A stretch of DNA of 64,000 nucleotides from Halichondria panicea (lineage: Eukaryota > Porifera > Demospongiae > Suberitida > Halichondriidae). Every line of letters begins with the position of its first letter. The stretch's first letter is position 1. Shown here one piece after another: positions 34,419 to 45,620 of the stretch. The stretch lies in the NCBI RefSeq assembly GCF_963675165.1, contig NC_087377.1:10836632-10900631 (forward strand), read 5' to 3'. A model generated the notes under the pieces. That model saw only the letters and a list, made by a program, of their open reading frames with translations. It was not told where the DNA came from and did not search any database. The position numbers and the translations under genes were made by a program.

Positions 34419-35224
34419 ACACTTTCTGTTAATAATGTATGTCATATAGTTAGTTATACCTATAAACATTCATGTTTATTTCACCCATTAATTTATTGAT
34501 TGAGTTACATGTTACGTAAGTCAATCATCATCAACTGAAATACCAGGGAGACAGACTACCATAAAATACACCGTGAAATGTGATCAATCTCTGCTATAAT
34601 AATTATGGAATTACTAGTACAGACAAGATATATACACTAAGCAGTTTTCCCCACATGCATGCATGTACTGAGATGGGAGCTCCATAGTTATACACCTAAT
34701 TAATGAGGTGATTGACCTGTGTTATGCACACTCCCACGGCAACCTAAGAAGTGTTCAATGCAGAGCCATGCACCACTGAGGCTACTGAAGCCACTCACGA
34801 AAGTTCTACTGAAAGGCCTTCTCTCCCCCTTAACACTATTCCTAATGTGAGGTCAAGGGGGCCTTGTGGGAGGGGGAGACCAGTATACTAACACCCTCAA
34901 CACACTATTATTATGGTGCATTAATTGCAGCTATTATAATAACACACAATACCACATGCTATCTTTTACCCAAACCAAACTATTGTTAATCCAGGCTCCC
35001 TCACACTTCCTGCTAACTACTTGTGTGGTGCTGCATTATAGCTTACTGAGGTTCCAGGGTGGCTTAACACTAGCTATTGGGGTTTGTCAAGTAATTGTTT
35101 GTGCTGGTATCGTGTAGTGCATTACCTTGACATAATTATGTAAAACACAATAGTGAATAAGACTAGAGTAAACATGAGCGTGATACAATAACAAACTTGT
35201 TCTCCCAATACAGATAATCAGCTA

Positions 35225-35391
35225 CAGTGGAACCTTTGTTAACAAACAAAGGCCAGCTGCTATATAACAGCCAGGTACCCAGGTCCCAAATGAACAGTTT
35301 GTGTACAAAACAACCTCTCAACAAAGGCCACCTCTGTATAAAGGCCAAAACATTGTTCCCCAAAGGTGTTCGTTATAGAGAGGTTCCACTG
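35225..35391. mobile_element. TA-target MITE, CAGTGGAACC-type ends (copy 2)
   Basis: It reads CAGTGGAACCTTTGTTAACA inward and TATAGAGAGGTTCCACTG at the far end, with TA on both sides (35223-35224, 35392-35393). Its interior is the reverse complement of 20716-20886. Confidence 0.8.
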
Positions 35392-35540
35392 TACTTACGA
35401 ATCACAACTATAATAAGCATGCTTTTGTTAATGTACAAAATAATTATTGCAACAAAAGCATTTAAACACATAACAAAAGCATTTCAACACATAGCTATCA
35501 GTTGTTTTCCCTATTGTATAAAGCTTTAGAATATTATTAT

Positions 35541-36065
35541 ACCTCGGTGCGCATGCGTAAAACGAGGTATGCGGTAGTATGCTGTGTGTGTGTGTGTGCA
35601 TGTGTGTCTGTGTAGACAGCTGCTCAAGGATCAATGAAGTGCAAGTAAGAGTTTGTATAGGCTTCTAGTCATGTTTCCTTGGATTTTAATCGTGAATTTG
35701 TAATGCCTAGTTTTGCTCGCCATGCATTGCAGCCTTTTCAGAAGAGTGCGTAGAAAATCTTGTCTACGGAGTGTTGCTACTTTACTTAGTAGTTAGCTCT
35801 GCACTAGAACGCTAGCTATTGGTAGCTGCAAGAGTGAGAAGAGAGCTGCAAGGCTCTGCTGATGCAGACTTGTGACTCTTTGGCATTGATCCTTTTTAAC
35901 AACAATTATGGTAGACCATTACCCACTCTTTGAGTTTCCCTGTGATTCTGGATTCTGCCTGAGTTGCATGCAGCAAAATTATCATGTATATAATGTGTGT
36001 ATAAAAGCTATTGCTAAAATAGGTAGTAGCTTTATGTTATGTAGCTTTGACACCTCCACCGAGAC
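35541..36065 (+). repeat. GCCTCGG-family element copy
   Basis: It starts ACCTCGGTGCGCATGCG and shares long blocks with 21107-21638 (for example GCTGCAAGAGTGAGAAGAGA). The 3' end is degraded at CCACCGAGACACATGC. Confidence 0.7.
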
Positions 36066-36400
36066 ACATGCAAGCACAAAAGGGCGAGCTGCAAAAACCA
36101 CGAGGATTCTCATACTATAATTATAATTATGTGTTTTATATATCCCTTATACCTCGAGGCTTACGCGACTGTGTAATAAAATAATATAACACGGAAGGGA
36201 CTGCATGTATGACTTTTATTACACGCTTATAACCTTGACAACATGATATAGCTATAATTATGTCTTTATGTGTCATTTAACACGGTTGCGTAGTAATTTG
36301 CATGCACGTAGTTATACCAAGAGTATTTAAGATAACTGTTTTCATGCAGTTGCTAGGATATGGCCAGTGTGATAATTCCCTCTGATTAGAAAAATTTGAT

Positions 36401-38916
36401 GTAGATAATTGTGTTGCTTTGTTGTATAATTAATATTTATTGCTTTTTAATAAGTGCTGACATCAGCGTTTTACATTCAAATTGCACAGGAAGCGACTCA
36501 TCACCAACTGTGCAGATATTAGTTTTCCATATCGCACACCCGGAAGTATTATTGCACACTTGTTATTGCACACTAGGAAGTGATTCTTATTTGGAATAAA
36601 ACGTTTTCAGCAGTGAGAGAACAAGAAAAACATAGTTTGCAATGTTTATCAGTCTCTTTTCTTGTTTTCTGATGCTCTGTATCACTTCTGTGCTCTTTTT
36701 GCAGTGAAGCTGAGGGTCAGGAGGTTGTCAGTGTTCATATTTAATGCATCAAACAGGCATCAGTGTTGGGAGTGGGTGCTTTGAGTGGAGTATTGCACAT
36801 GTAGAAGTGTACTGCACCACCATATAAGCCTGTTCAGGCTTGTATAAAGTCGTTTTGGCTTCAAAAACGGTTGTCACACTTTTCTTCAGCTATAGCGGTG
36901 CATGTTTCCTCTTCTGATACACTGGAGCATGATAGAAAGCAAGCACATGCTGTTTATCCTTCAGAACTATCCATTTTCAAAACGGGTTGCTGGTTGTCAA
37001 CGTTTGTCTTGTCTTTTTTTCTTGTCTGTTCTCTACAAAATCTTTAAGTAGCCTTCTGCAAGCTCTCTTGGTGTTCTAGAGTCTTATTTCTTTGTCTTTC
37101 TAGCTGTTTTCTTTCTCTTAAACTCGTCTTTAACTGGGATAACTCAATTTTGTTGCTACGCATTCTTCTGGTTGATAAAGCAACCGCATGTTGTGCATGC
37201 GCAGATTCAACCTGCATTTTGGTTGCCAAGCAATAAATGCATTATCCCATGGATACTGATGATTATCACTCGTCCGTGCCTAGTACATGTAACTGTCCGA
37301 CTCGTGCCTTGCAGGCACTCGTGCAGTTACTGGCACAGACTCGTGATAATCTTCAGTATCCATAGGATAATATCATAGTATACAGTACGTACTGCAGTCC
37401 TAGTCATTTTTTTATATTACAAAAATGGTGAGGCGCTTGATAGGAGAGTAAAGTTGTCTTTGTATTCTCAAGCTAGAGCTAGTGCAAGACAGTGGGAGCC
37501 TTGGTACTGTCTGACTCCAACTATAGCTATTGAAAGAGCAAGCTTTTCCACGATGCTTTCTGAAAGTGAGCTCGCAACGTCAAAGGCATATATACAGAGA
37601 AGAGGGCATGCAACTCACGATGTACCAGTACCGGAGGTGGCGGGACATGTGTCATAAGTCACATGGCAATGGAATGTGTGGCTATACAATGTTTAAGTTA
37701 GGCTCTTGACCTTTAACCTTTTTTTAGAAATCAGTGTAGCTATGTGCCTGTGATAGATCTACTGTTGTGCTCTCTATAGCAAGCTCACATCACTTTCTAT
37801 AGTATAGTAATCTCCAATATTGTAAACTGTGCATGTTATGGAAGACGGCAACTAACCTGAGTTAGTTAACCTTCCTAGACTGCTCTCCATAGTAGCCTAT
37901 ATGTACAGTGAAAATCACTATAGGTTTGATGTTGAATTTCAAGCTATTGAGCCGGGATCCCACTGGGATCGCTGATCCTTAAGTTAGTACAATCCTTTCA
38001 CTACATGATAGCTAAATTTTAAAGAATATTACCGTGGGATTGCTGCTGCTTTGGCTGCTTGAAGATTCGCACTTTTCATGCACAAATCCTAAGTGTCTAA
38101 ATTTTTGCTTGAGAAGTATCATGACCAGTCCTAGTCCAGCTATAGGTCCAAGACAACCCCTTCGAGCAAGAATTTAAGTGCTGCATGGGCGTATTGTTAA
38201 GAAGTATCAGATACCGTCAAAAAGATAGGTTTATTGTACCTAGATTTCATCTTCTTGGCGCTGCAACTGTTGGATGGTTTGCCTTCGCCTTTAATTAATT
38301 GACACTGCTAGTACGAGCGATACTACTGCTGAGAACTAGTTCTATCTATGCTGCAATCGATCGAGCTAGCTAGCTAGCTACCCGTACCAGATATTAAAAA
38401 AATTATCTTGTGCGGTCAAAGGTTACGCGTAGACGTTTTTGTGAACAGTTCTAAAATAGCTCTATACGAATTAAGTCGGATGATTCTGAGAATAGTGCGA
38501 GTTGCATGCAAGCCCTCTTCTCTGTATATGCCTTGGCAACGTAAAGCAACATAATTATAGTCATACTATGGTTGCTAGGAATGTATGGCAACGTAAACTA
38601 CCAAACCCAAAGGGCGTAGCCATAAATCCCTAGAACCATAGTATATAAATAACGTAAACATGTACTATTAATAAATTATAAGATGCATGCAGAGTAGCAC
38701 CATAATGCAGATGCATTTAACATTTAAAACGGTTATAAGTACAACATCAACCAGGAAATTTCAAGCGCCTTTATTCACCACAAAAGAAAGGCAAGTTATG
38801 TGTTGTGAAGAAAATGAAAGAGACATAATTATACTTGGAAATCTACTGATGGGGTAAAAAGACTCTGAAAATATCATTAAAATATCTGATTCATAGGTAA
38901 TCTTGGTCTACACAAA
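36401..38916. other. intergenic stretch with a hairpin and an unsupported coiled-coil ORF
   Basis: A 61-aa minus-strand frame (37044-37229, MATKMQVESAHAQHAV start, Lys/Arg/Glu-rich) could be a first exon but has no partner. A hairpin repeat lies at 37241-37371. The rest shows no gene. Confidence 0.4.
37241..37371. repeat. hairpin repeat with ~29-bp arms
   Basis: ATTATCCCATGGATACTGAT opens the left arm, and AGTATCCATAGGATAAT closes the right. The interior repeats CGTGCC and GGCACTCGTGCAGTTACTGG with further self-complementarity. Confidence 0.75.
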
Positions 38917-39057
38917 CATCAAGCTAGAACGCTAGAACTGCAAGAGTGAGAAGAGAGCTGCAAGGCTCCGCTGATCAAGGTGTCATACAGGGGAGGGGGA
39001 AAGGGGGGGGGGTATCTCCCCTAGCTCCAATTTCTCCCCCTAAAATTTACATTCAGG

Positions 39058-39606
39058 TACTCAGGTATATTAAGGACTGGGACCTTCAATTATTGCTGAA
39101 TCAGCTAAAACGCAGCCACGCCCACGATTTTTAATATGTTTTGTGTGTAAAAATTTTGTGCAGCTACTGATCTTTTTTAGTTCTAAAAACGGTGTTCTAA
39201 ACCTTCCTTTTAGCTCTTAATTCTTAGTGTAGTAGGTAGTTTAAAGGCTTAAGCAGACATATCTGCTGGGAGAGAGCCACTTCTTTGGCCAAAGGTGAGA
39301 TTTTACACAAAACTTAGTCTTACAGCTGACAATAAGTGACATTTTTATTTTTATAGGCTAATAACTTACTCTAAATAGAACATGATGCTCTCTCCCAGCA
39401 GATATGTCTGCTTAAGCCTTTGAACTACCTACTACACTAAGAATTAAGAGCTAAAAGGAAGGTTTAGAACACCGTTTTTAGAACTAAAAAAGATCAGTAG
39501 CTGCACAAAATTTTTACACACAAAACATATTAAAAATCGTGGGCGTGGCTGCGTTTTAGCTGATTCAGCAATAATTGAAGGTCCCAGTCCTTAATATACC
39601 TGAGTA
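39058..39606. repeat. 220-bp fold-back, arms nearly identical
   Basis: Left arm 39058-39277 and right arm 39387-39606 are reverse complements over 220 bp. I find one mismatch (GTAGTTTAAAGG versus GTAGTTCAAAGG). The loop is 109 bp. Complementarity probably extends outward past the inner insertion (TACATTCAGGTAC on the left, GTACCTGAATTG after 40096). Confidence 0.9.
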
Positions 39607-40088
39607 CATAGATTGAAGAGTTAGAGGGATAGGAAACGGTTGGTATCTCGAGTAACATCCGCGCTACGCTGCAGTTTAATCGAGGCCATCACAACAATAT
39701 CTATTTCTACACTCAGTGCATAATAAACTACAAGTAACTGTGCTTAGTCCGTGCAACTCACTTACATTTCAAGGTCTATACCTATTGTAGTTATACGTTA
39801 TATGTTCCAATAGCTCTAAAACAGCCTTGGGAACATATGGAAAGTCTCTTTTTACTGGGTGTGGTCAGTCATTAGCAAGTACTATACGTGGCTCATGGAC
39901 TAGGCGTGGTATAAATTGCTGAAAGAGATGATGTCTCGAGGAAACACAGCTTTGGGAGTTACCCGGCAAAAATGTGCTTAATAGCCTCGTAACGCGGATA
40001 ATTTTCGAGGCTCCACTGCAGATTCAATGTAAAATCATCACGTGCATGCACCACTCCGTTTCCTATCCCTCTAACTCTTCAATCTATG
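39607..40088. mobile_element. MITE with 33-bp TIRs inside the fold-back
   Basis: CATAGATTGAAGAGTTAGAG opens the element and its exact reverse complement closes it (TIRs about 39607-39639 and 40056-40088). It is 482 bp, non-coding. It separates the fold-back right arm from what looks like its outer few bases. Confidence 0.8.
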
Positions 40089-40931
40089 GTTCAACTAGTA
40101 CCTGAATTGTTGTTGGGGTTCATAGCTGGCAATTTTACATACTAACAGGGTATTGAAATCAGTTGACCTTTTTTTAGCAAGTTACTTTTCTTATTTCCTC
40201 CTCTACTTCAAAATCCTGTATGACACCCATTTAGACTTGGATTTTTGGCATCAATCGTTTTAATAACAAGCATGGCCGATCATTATACTCCCTGTGATTC
40301 AGGATTCTGCCTTTGCCATGCACAGCAAAATGCAAAATGTTCATCATGATATGTGTGTATAAAATTAAGCTATTAGTAGCTTTATGTTATGTAGAATCTA
40401 GCTTTGACATCTCCACCGAGGCGATCAGCACCCGCGGTGCTTTCATTATATAGAAGAGGAGCTCAGAAGTCTATCTGATGGCTTGATGAACTAGAGTACT
40501 AAAGTGCAAACCCTCGACATTGACAAGTTAGTGTGTAGAGCTATACGCACAAGCTTTTTGTTCGTTTTTGAGACTGTTTGCTAGTTGTATCCAAGGTGAG
40601 GTAGCTTAGGTAGCAAGTACTTTTCATTCAAGTGGGTATATAAATATAACCTTGTCTTTGCACAGTTTTTATTGTGTCACGCATCATTTTTACAGTGTAT
40701 GTGGCTGTTGTCATTGTCCAAGCATAATACACACCCTTTCTCGGGACAATTAAAAGTCTGTATTATAATGTATCACACGGGTGACCATTACTAAAGTAGT
40801 CCAAAGTAAGTGACTCTTCATGTTATGTATGAAGTTACGTCCAACCCGTTCACTGGTACTTTGTGCGTCAGTTGCCTGGTTGGTATTCTAGTAAGGTGAA
40901 AAACCTTTGCGAATGAACCAAATTAGTTTAC

Positions 40932-41546
40932 CTTTTGCAACCATTTTCTCTGGGGGAAACACGTACTACATTTGCATTAAGTGCGAGAACTGCTTCGACA
41001 CAGAGATGGGGTGGGTCTTCCGTGCACAGTTTAGAGATATCTACTTTTGAGCTGGGACAGAATTTACCCATTAAGGAACTCCAAATGTCTGCATGGCGAG
41101 CTATACTCTGCACAATCTGGAAATCTGTCATAATCAGAAATTTAGTGGCTTACAGTGTAGAAGAGGACTTGCACTAGAACGCTGACTATTATACAAAACT
41201 GTATAGCTGCAAGAGTGAGAAAAGATCTCTACAAAATAACAGCCTCTAATTATGGACTTTGAACTTTTAGCCAAAATTCCCCCCATACAGTTATAAATAT
41301 TCAGGTGCCCTCGCGGTGTTTTCATTGATTTTTTCAGGCATTCTAATTAATAACGATGTACGATGGTGTCGTGATAATTACCCTATGTTTTTTGTGTAAC
41401 TCACCAACAGTGTGGAGAAATTTGAACCGGAATATATGAGCGCCATTCTCACTCGTTTCCTGAGAGTCAATCCCTTGGTACCTCGACTCAGTCACCACCT
41501 GCTCACTTCTGTTCATCAAGGCCATTAGTTTCCCAGACAACACCAT
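40932..41546 (-). CDS. unrecognised partial gene (2 exons seen)
   Basis: Minus-strand exons 41546-41405 and 41124-40932 are joined by GT-AG sites in matching phase, which links FRFKFLHTV to a continuation FQIVQSIARHADIWSSLMGK. The second exon ends at a good donor (AAAAG|GTAAAC), so at least one more exon is expected downstream but was not identified. The start ATG at 41546 has an acceptable context. The second exon has a helical hydrophobic pattern with Trp and Cys residues that could suit a death-fold domain, but this is only an impression. No family is assigned. A GCCTCGG-family fragment (41165-41325) lies inside the intron. Confidence 0.4.
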
Positions 41547-42192
41547 GTCTGAGTCTCACTTGGTTAGCTCAAAGCAGCTACATGTACACCTCATCGCTAG
41601 CAGGTACTTCAGCTGTGTAGTGTTTTGCATGAGCAGTCCTTTCCTTGATTTTTGTGGCCATGTTGAAGAAAGTTCTTCACAGTTTTCTTCTCCCGCTTCT
41701 CCCTAAGACTGCGTCCTCCTGCTCCGATGTTAATGGTTTGTCATCTGCATCACTTTATACAACACCTGAAACAAAGTTTGTTGTACGTGTCACTTATTCA
41801 ACTTAGCTAATGAACAGATGGATAACACGTACAATCTACAGAGCTGATGTTTTACTTAGCTGTCTCTGTCTACAGTATATGCATAGAGGTAGCCCCTTCT
41901 TTTTCTTTTTTCTGTTCTTTAGATAAAATACTGTTTTAACGTTCAATGAGATAAATACGGTAAATAATAAATTAATTGTTCACCCACGCGCCAACAGTAA
42001 ATACCAGGCCCACTATTCAAGGGGCTGGAGTCGAGGCTAGCTAGTATTAAACTGTAAATTACGTGATCACTTATTTCAATGATGGGCTAGGTTTCAAAAG
42101 TCTAAAGTGCAAAGTGATAGTCTACCACAGAATAATGATTGATCTATGAGCCTAGTCTCGAATTTCAGTAAGAATACGAAGTTGGGGAGAGC

Positions 42193-42388
42193 TAGTTGGG
42201 CGGAGCCCGACCGTCCCTGACGGGAGGTCGGATTGCAAGCCTATCTGGGATTTGTTCTAGCGCCACTATAGTGGCGCCCTATCAAATTGCAGCATTTTTC
42301 ACGTGCTTGGTTACAGTTCAACAGAACAAATCCCAGATAAGCTTGCAACCCGACCTCCCGTCAGGGACGGTCGGGCTCCGCCCAACTA
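42193..42388. repeat. inverted repeat with 66-bp GC-rich arms
   Basis: Arms 42193-42258 and 42323-42388 are reverse complements with about two mismatches (TAGTTGGGCGGAGCCCGACC). Between them sits an 18-bp perfect palindrome GCGCCACTATAGTGGCGC (42260-42277). Confidence 0.85.
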
Positions 42389-42530
42389 GGGGAGAGCGTG
42401 GCCAGACTACTATGAGCCCCCCCTTGCCAAAAATCTTCCTACGCCACTGGTATACATAAACTTTAGTGACTGAGTGACCAATATTTAATTTGCATATCAC
42501 AATCAGAACGGTTTGAAATCTACATATATA

Positions 42531-42719
42531 CCGTATAGGTGGTAATTTCGGGGGACAAAATATTCGTGGTTCAGCAATATTTATACATTTCGTAGATAAT
42601 ATTTTTGTGGTTGCTGATTGCACTGCAGGTAAAGTTAGTCAAGGTCGCTTCATTCGTGGTCAGAGCTTCAACCACAAAAACCACAAATATTTTGTCCCCC
42701 GAAATTACCGGCTATACGA
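42531..42719. mobile_element. TA-target MITE, CCGTATAGCGGG family
   Basis: It reads CCGTATAGGTGGTAATTTCG on the left, and CCCCCGAAATTACCGGCTAT on the right. The interior has paired ATTCGTGG blocks. The right terminus is slightly degraded. Confidence 0.8.
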
Positions 42720-43320
42720 TATATATATATATTTTGTGCAGAAACCTCCGCGATGTCCTTGAGGCTTCTAATTAGCTCTGCCAATGACTGCCATGCATTG
42801 CAAGTTTATTGTTGTGCTACCTTATTAAGGTGACATATTTTCGCGAGTATTAAATTTCTGCTATTTCTACGAATGAGATAAAATTGCAAAAATTTATACT
42901 TGCATATAATTGGAAAATGCAATGAAACCACTTGCGAGTAATTATAAACGCTATGAATAACACAATTTGTACGATTTAGCAGAATTTAATACCAGAAAAA
43001 TGAGCTAAGAAGTGAAAACGTAAACAAATCTACCTGTGAAAATATGTCCAAACCCCATTACAGGTACCTAGTCCACCACTTAATATGAATATGGACCAGG
43101 CAGCACCTGAGGGACTGTACATTTACAGATACACACATGAATCAGGTCATTAAAATTAATGATCTTTGCCACATGAGTTGCAGTTACAGAACACATCCAA
43201 ATGGTGCATCTCAGAATTAACCATTGTGTGGTGGTAAGTATAGTTGTGTCATTGCTGAGCCAAGGTAGGTTTCAAGTTATGAATGGAACATAGATCTATA
43301 CAACATGTTTAGTCCTGCAG

Positions 43321-45205
43321 GCCACCCCAGGACTGGTGCTGCCAGTAGAGAGAACCACTGGACTGGGTTGTATACCAGAGGGCAGGACTGTCAGCTATGA
43401 GTGCACTGTCACTGATGATGATGGTAGTCGCTCAACATTGTGGCGAGGAAGTGCATTCAACTGTTCCAGCAGCTCATCCCGGATCTTATTAATACATATT
43501 CTATTTCAGCCTAATGGAGAGAGTCGTACTTGTGGTGGTTTGTCTGCCATGAGTGTTGGGGTTAGTGAAGATAACTACACCTCAAGACTAACTCTAACAG
43601 CAACTGTTGGACTGAATGGAAGTACTGTTGAGTGTAGTCGGAGTGGTACAGTTGTCCTCGGAAGCGATACCTTAAGAACTGGTTGTAAGTAATATTAATT
43701 CAAGTATAGTCAAAAGATCACATATTTTGATCGCGTCAGCTTCTCCTTCTCCCGCACAAAGTGTCATGGTGGATGTCACTTCCACCTCATTCCTCACTGT
43801 TAGTTGGACCCCACCCTCCGATACCAGCAATGTGGGAAGATACATGTTCACAGTGACTGGAGAGGATTGTGGATGTGAGAGTATGAATATCAGTCCTAGC
43901 ACTACCAGTGTGAGCTGTTCTGGATGGACACCCAGTGGTCAGACCTGCTCCTTTGAAGTGAGGACTGTCTCTCAAGATTGCGGGTTTATCAGTGATTCTG
44001 TAGCACAAGGTATTTCTCTAAGAGGTGAGTTCCTTACCCGGGGTAGCTAGACACGCACTTTTTATATGATCGTTTCACAGTACCTTCCAGTCCAACTGGG
44101 CTACAAGTGATGACATTGTACAATCAGTACGGAAGTACCGACTACCTTGAAGTGCATTTCATGGGTGTGGTGAGTTAAATCAGTGGCATTTTCATACGTA
44201 TAATTATAAGCATTATACTGCTCACATCCTAAGCAGTCCACCTCTCCACTTGGTGCTAACCTGGACTCCACTATCAGCTACACAGTCACATTAACAGGAA
44301 CTAGAGCCACCCTTCAATTTAATGGAGTTAACTGTAACACTACCAATTACTGCACACTCAGAGTGAATGGGTCCCAAATTTCTCCGGCTGACCGCTATAC
44401 TGTCAGTGTTGTTGCGTCTAATATCTTTGGCCAGGGGGCACCAGTTATCTTCGCAAATCTAGGTTAGCTGTATAAACTATATACGTATGCTGTAGCTTGG
44501 CCTTTCAGTTATGCATGTTTATTGTAGCTATTGTGTTTACAGCTTACTATAGATAATGTTTAGCTTTGTATGTATATAACAAGTAAAGTTATCAACGTTT
44601 CGTATTGAAAGCTTGCCATCAACAGTTGGAGTGTGTCTGGTGGAATGCGACCCTGAAGTACTGGGAGCAAGCCCTTCATCTCAAAGAAGTGCTGGCTCAG
44701 TGGCTGTACCCAATGGAGTGGTGACCTACAGTGGTGTGGTTCTCGGCTCTGTTGCTACCTTAACATGTGACACTGAGTACTACAGTATTGCTATAATGAG
44801 TATAATAGGACTTGTATGAGTGACGGTCACTGGAGTAAAGGGACCCTGAGATGTGAGCAAGAAACTACAACTACAGCAGGTGAATGCTAGATCTATATAC
44901 ACAAACTGTGGCCTATATATGTTATATCATTTGAACAGAATGTGAATGTTGTTGCTATAGAAAACAGTCTTTCTTTTGGAGTCTCTGTTGCTCTTGCTGT
45001 TATTCTGACGTTCCTGCTGACCCTGGCTCTAGGAATCTCCATTAGACTCCTGGCAGTAAACAAGTTTAGGAGGTCCGAGAATACAACTCTGCAAACTGAA
45101 ACTGAAATGATGCCACCACCCGTGATATATGAAGATCTTAATGACATTAAACCAGACCCCTTTACTCAAGGGAACGTTGCTTATGAGCTAGTAAAGCCCA
45201 ACTGA
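43321..45205 (+). CDS. Ig/FN3/sushi single-pass receptor with paired-tyrosine tail, copy 2
   Basis: Exons that I can place: Ig-like 43321-43684, FN3 43740-44024, second FN3 in two parts 44081-44169 and about 44237-44462, sushi about 44611-44880, membrane/tail 44961-45205. Domains: Ig-like (VSYECTVTDDDGSRST), FN3 (LTVSWTPPSDTSNVG), FN3 (YTVSVVASNIFGQG), sushi (NGVVTYSGVVLGSVATLTCD), one membrane helix (ALAVILTFLLTLALGISI) and a tail with YEDL and YELV separated by 14 residues. That spacing is like, but longer than, an ITAM. I infer a cell-surface recognition receptor. No signal-peptide exon was identified. The sushi exon shows a 1-nt frame change near 44790 and an awkward phase at its 5' junction, so the gene may be decaying or may splice differently. 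Confidence 0.6.
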
Positions 45206-45365
45206 CAATTTACTTTATATAAAAAAAAGTATATTAGCTACTATTACAGTAGCCTGTCCAGAATATTTGCATTATGCACTGTTTAGTTAATTAGTTAGGA
45301 TATCATAATTATGTTTACTACACTCTTGTCTTTGGATCGTTTTATATTGTGTATACCGACTTAAA

Positions 45366-45520
45366 ATGAAAGCACCGCGGGTGCTGATGCCTCGATGGAG
45401 GTACCAAAGCTATACACACATCATAATTATCATGATGAATATTTTTGCATTAATTTTGCTGTATACAAACTCAAGGAGTGGGTAATGATCGACCATGATG
45501 GTTGTAAAAACGATGCATTT
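45366..45520 (-). repeat. GCCTCGG-family fragment
   Basis: GAAAGCACCGCGGGTGCTGA opens it. It breaks off at a G-run (45521-45530) that faces a C-run (45540-45550), the edge of another insertion. Confidence 0.65.
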
Positions 45521-45620
45521 GGGGGGGGGGAAGGTTCACCCCCCCCCCCACTAGATAAAACCCTGACAGGAGGTGTGTCCACTAGTATACCACACCCACT
45601 ACACACACAGTATTAGGGTG

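Larger units (their letters stand above)
34419..36400. other. repeat-rich intergenic stretch
   Basis: It holds a TA-target MITE (35225-35391) and a GCCTCGG-family copy (35541-36065). Small open frames overlap these repeats. No gene is supported. Confidence 0.5.
38979..40227. mobile_element. inserted element with GGTGTCATACAGG ends
   Basis: 13-bp inverted ends at 38979-38991 and 40215-40227, next to a G-rich run on the left (39001-39012). It has no coding capacity. It is about 1.25 kb, of which about 1.03 kb is the fold-back plus the inner element. Confidence 0.6.
38917..40447 (+). mobile_element. GCCTCGG-family copy hosting nested insertions
   Basis: Family sequence (AGAGAGCTGCAAGGCTC) stops at about 38978 and resumes at about 40228 (AGACTTGGATTTTTGGCATC), ending ACCGAGGCGATCAGCACC near 40435. 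The gap is an insertion, 38979-40227, with ends GGTGTCATACAGG / CCTGTATGACACC. That insertion itself contains a fold-back (39058-39606) and a further element (39607-40088). Confidence 0.7.

Noticed and set aside
37044-37229. 61-codon minus-strand coiled-coil frame
   Set aside because: Composition is suggestive, but there is no downstream exon, domain or repeat elsewhere to support it.
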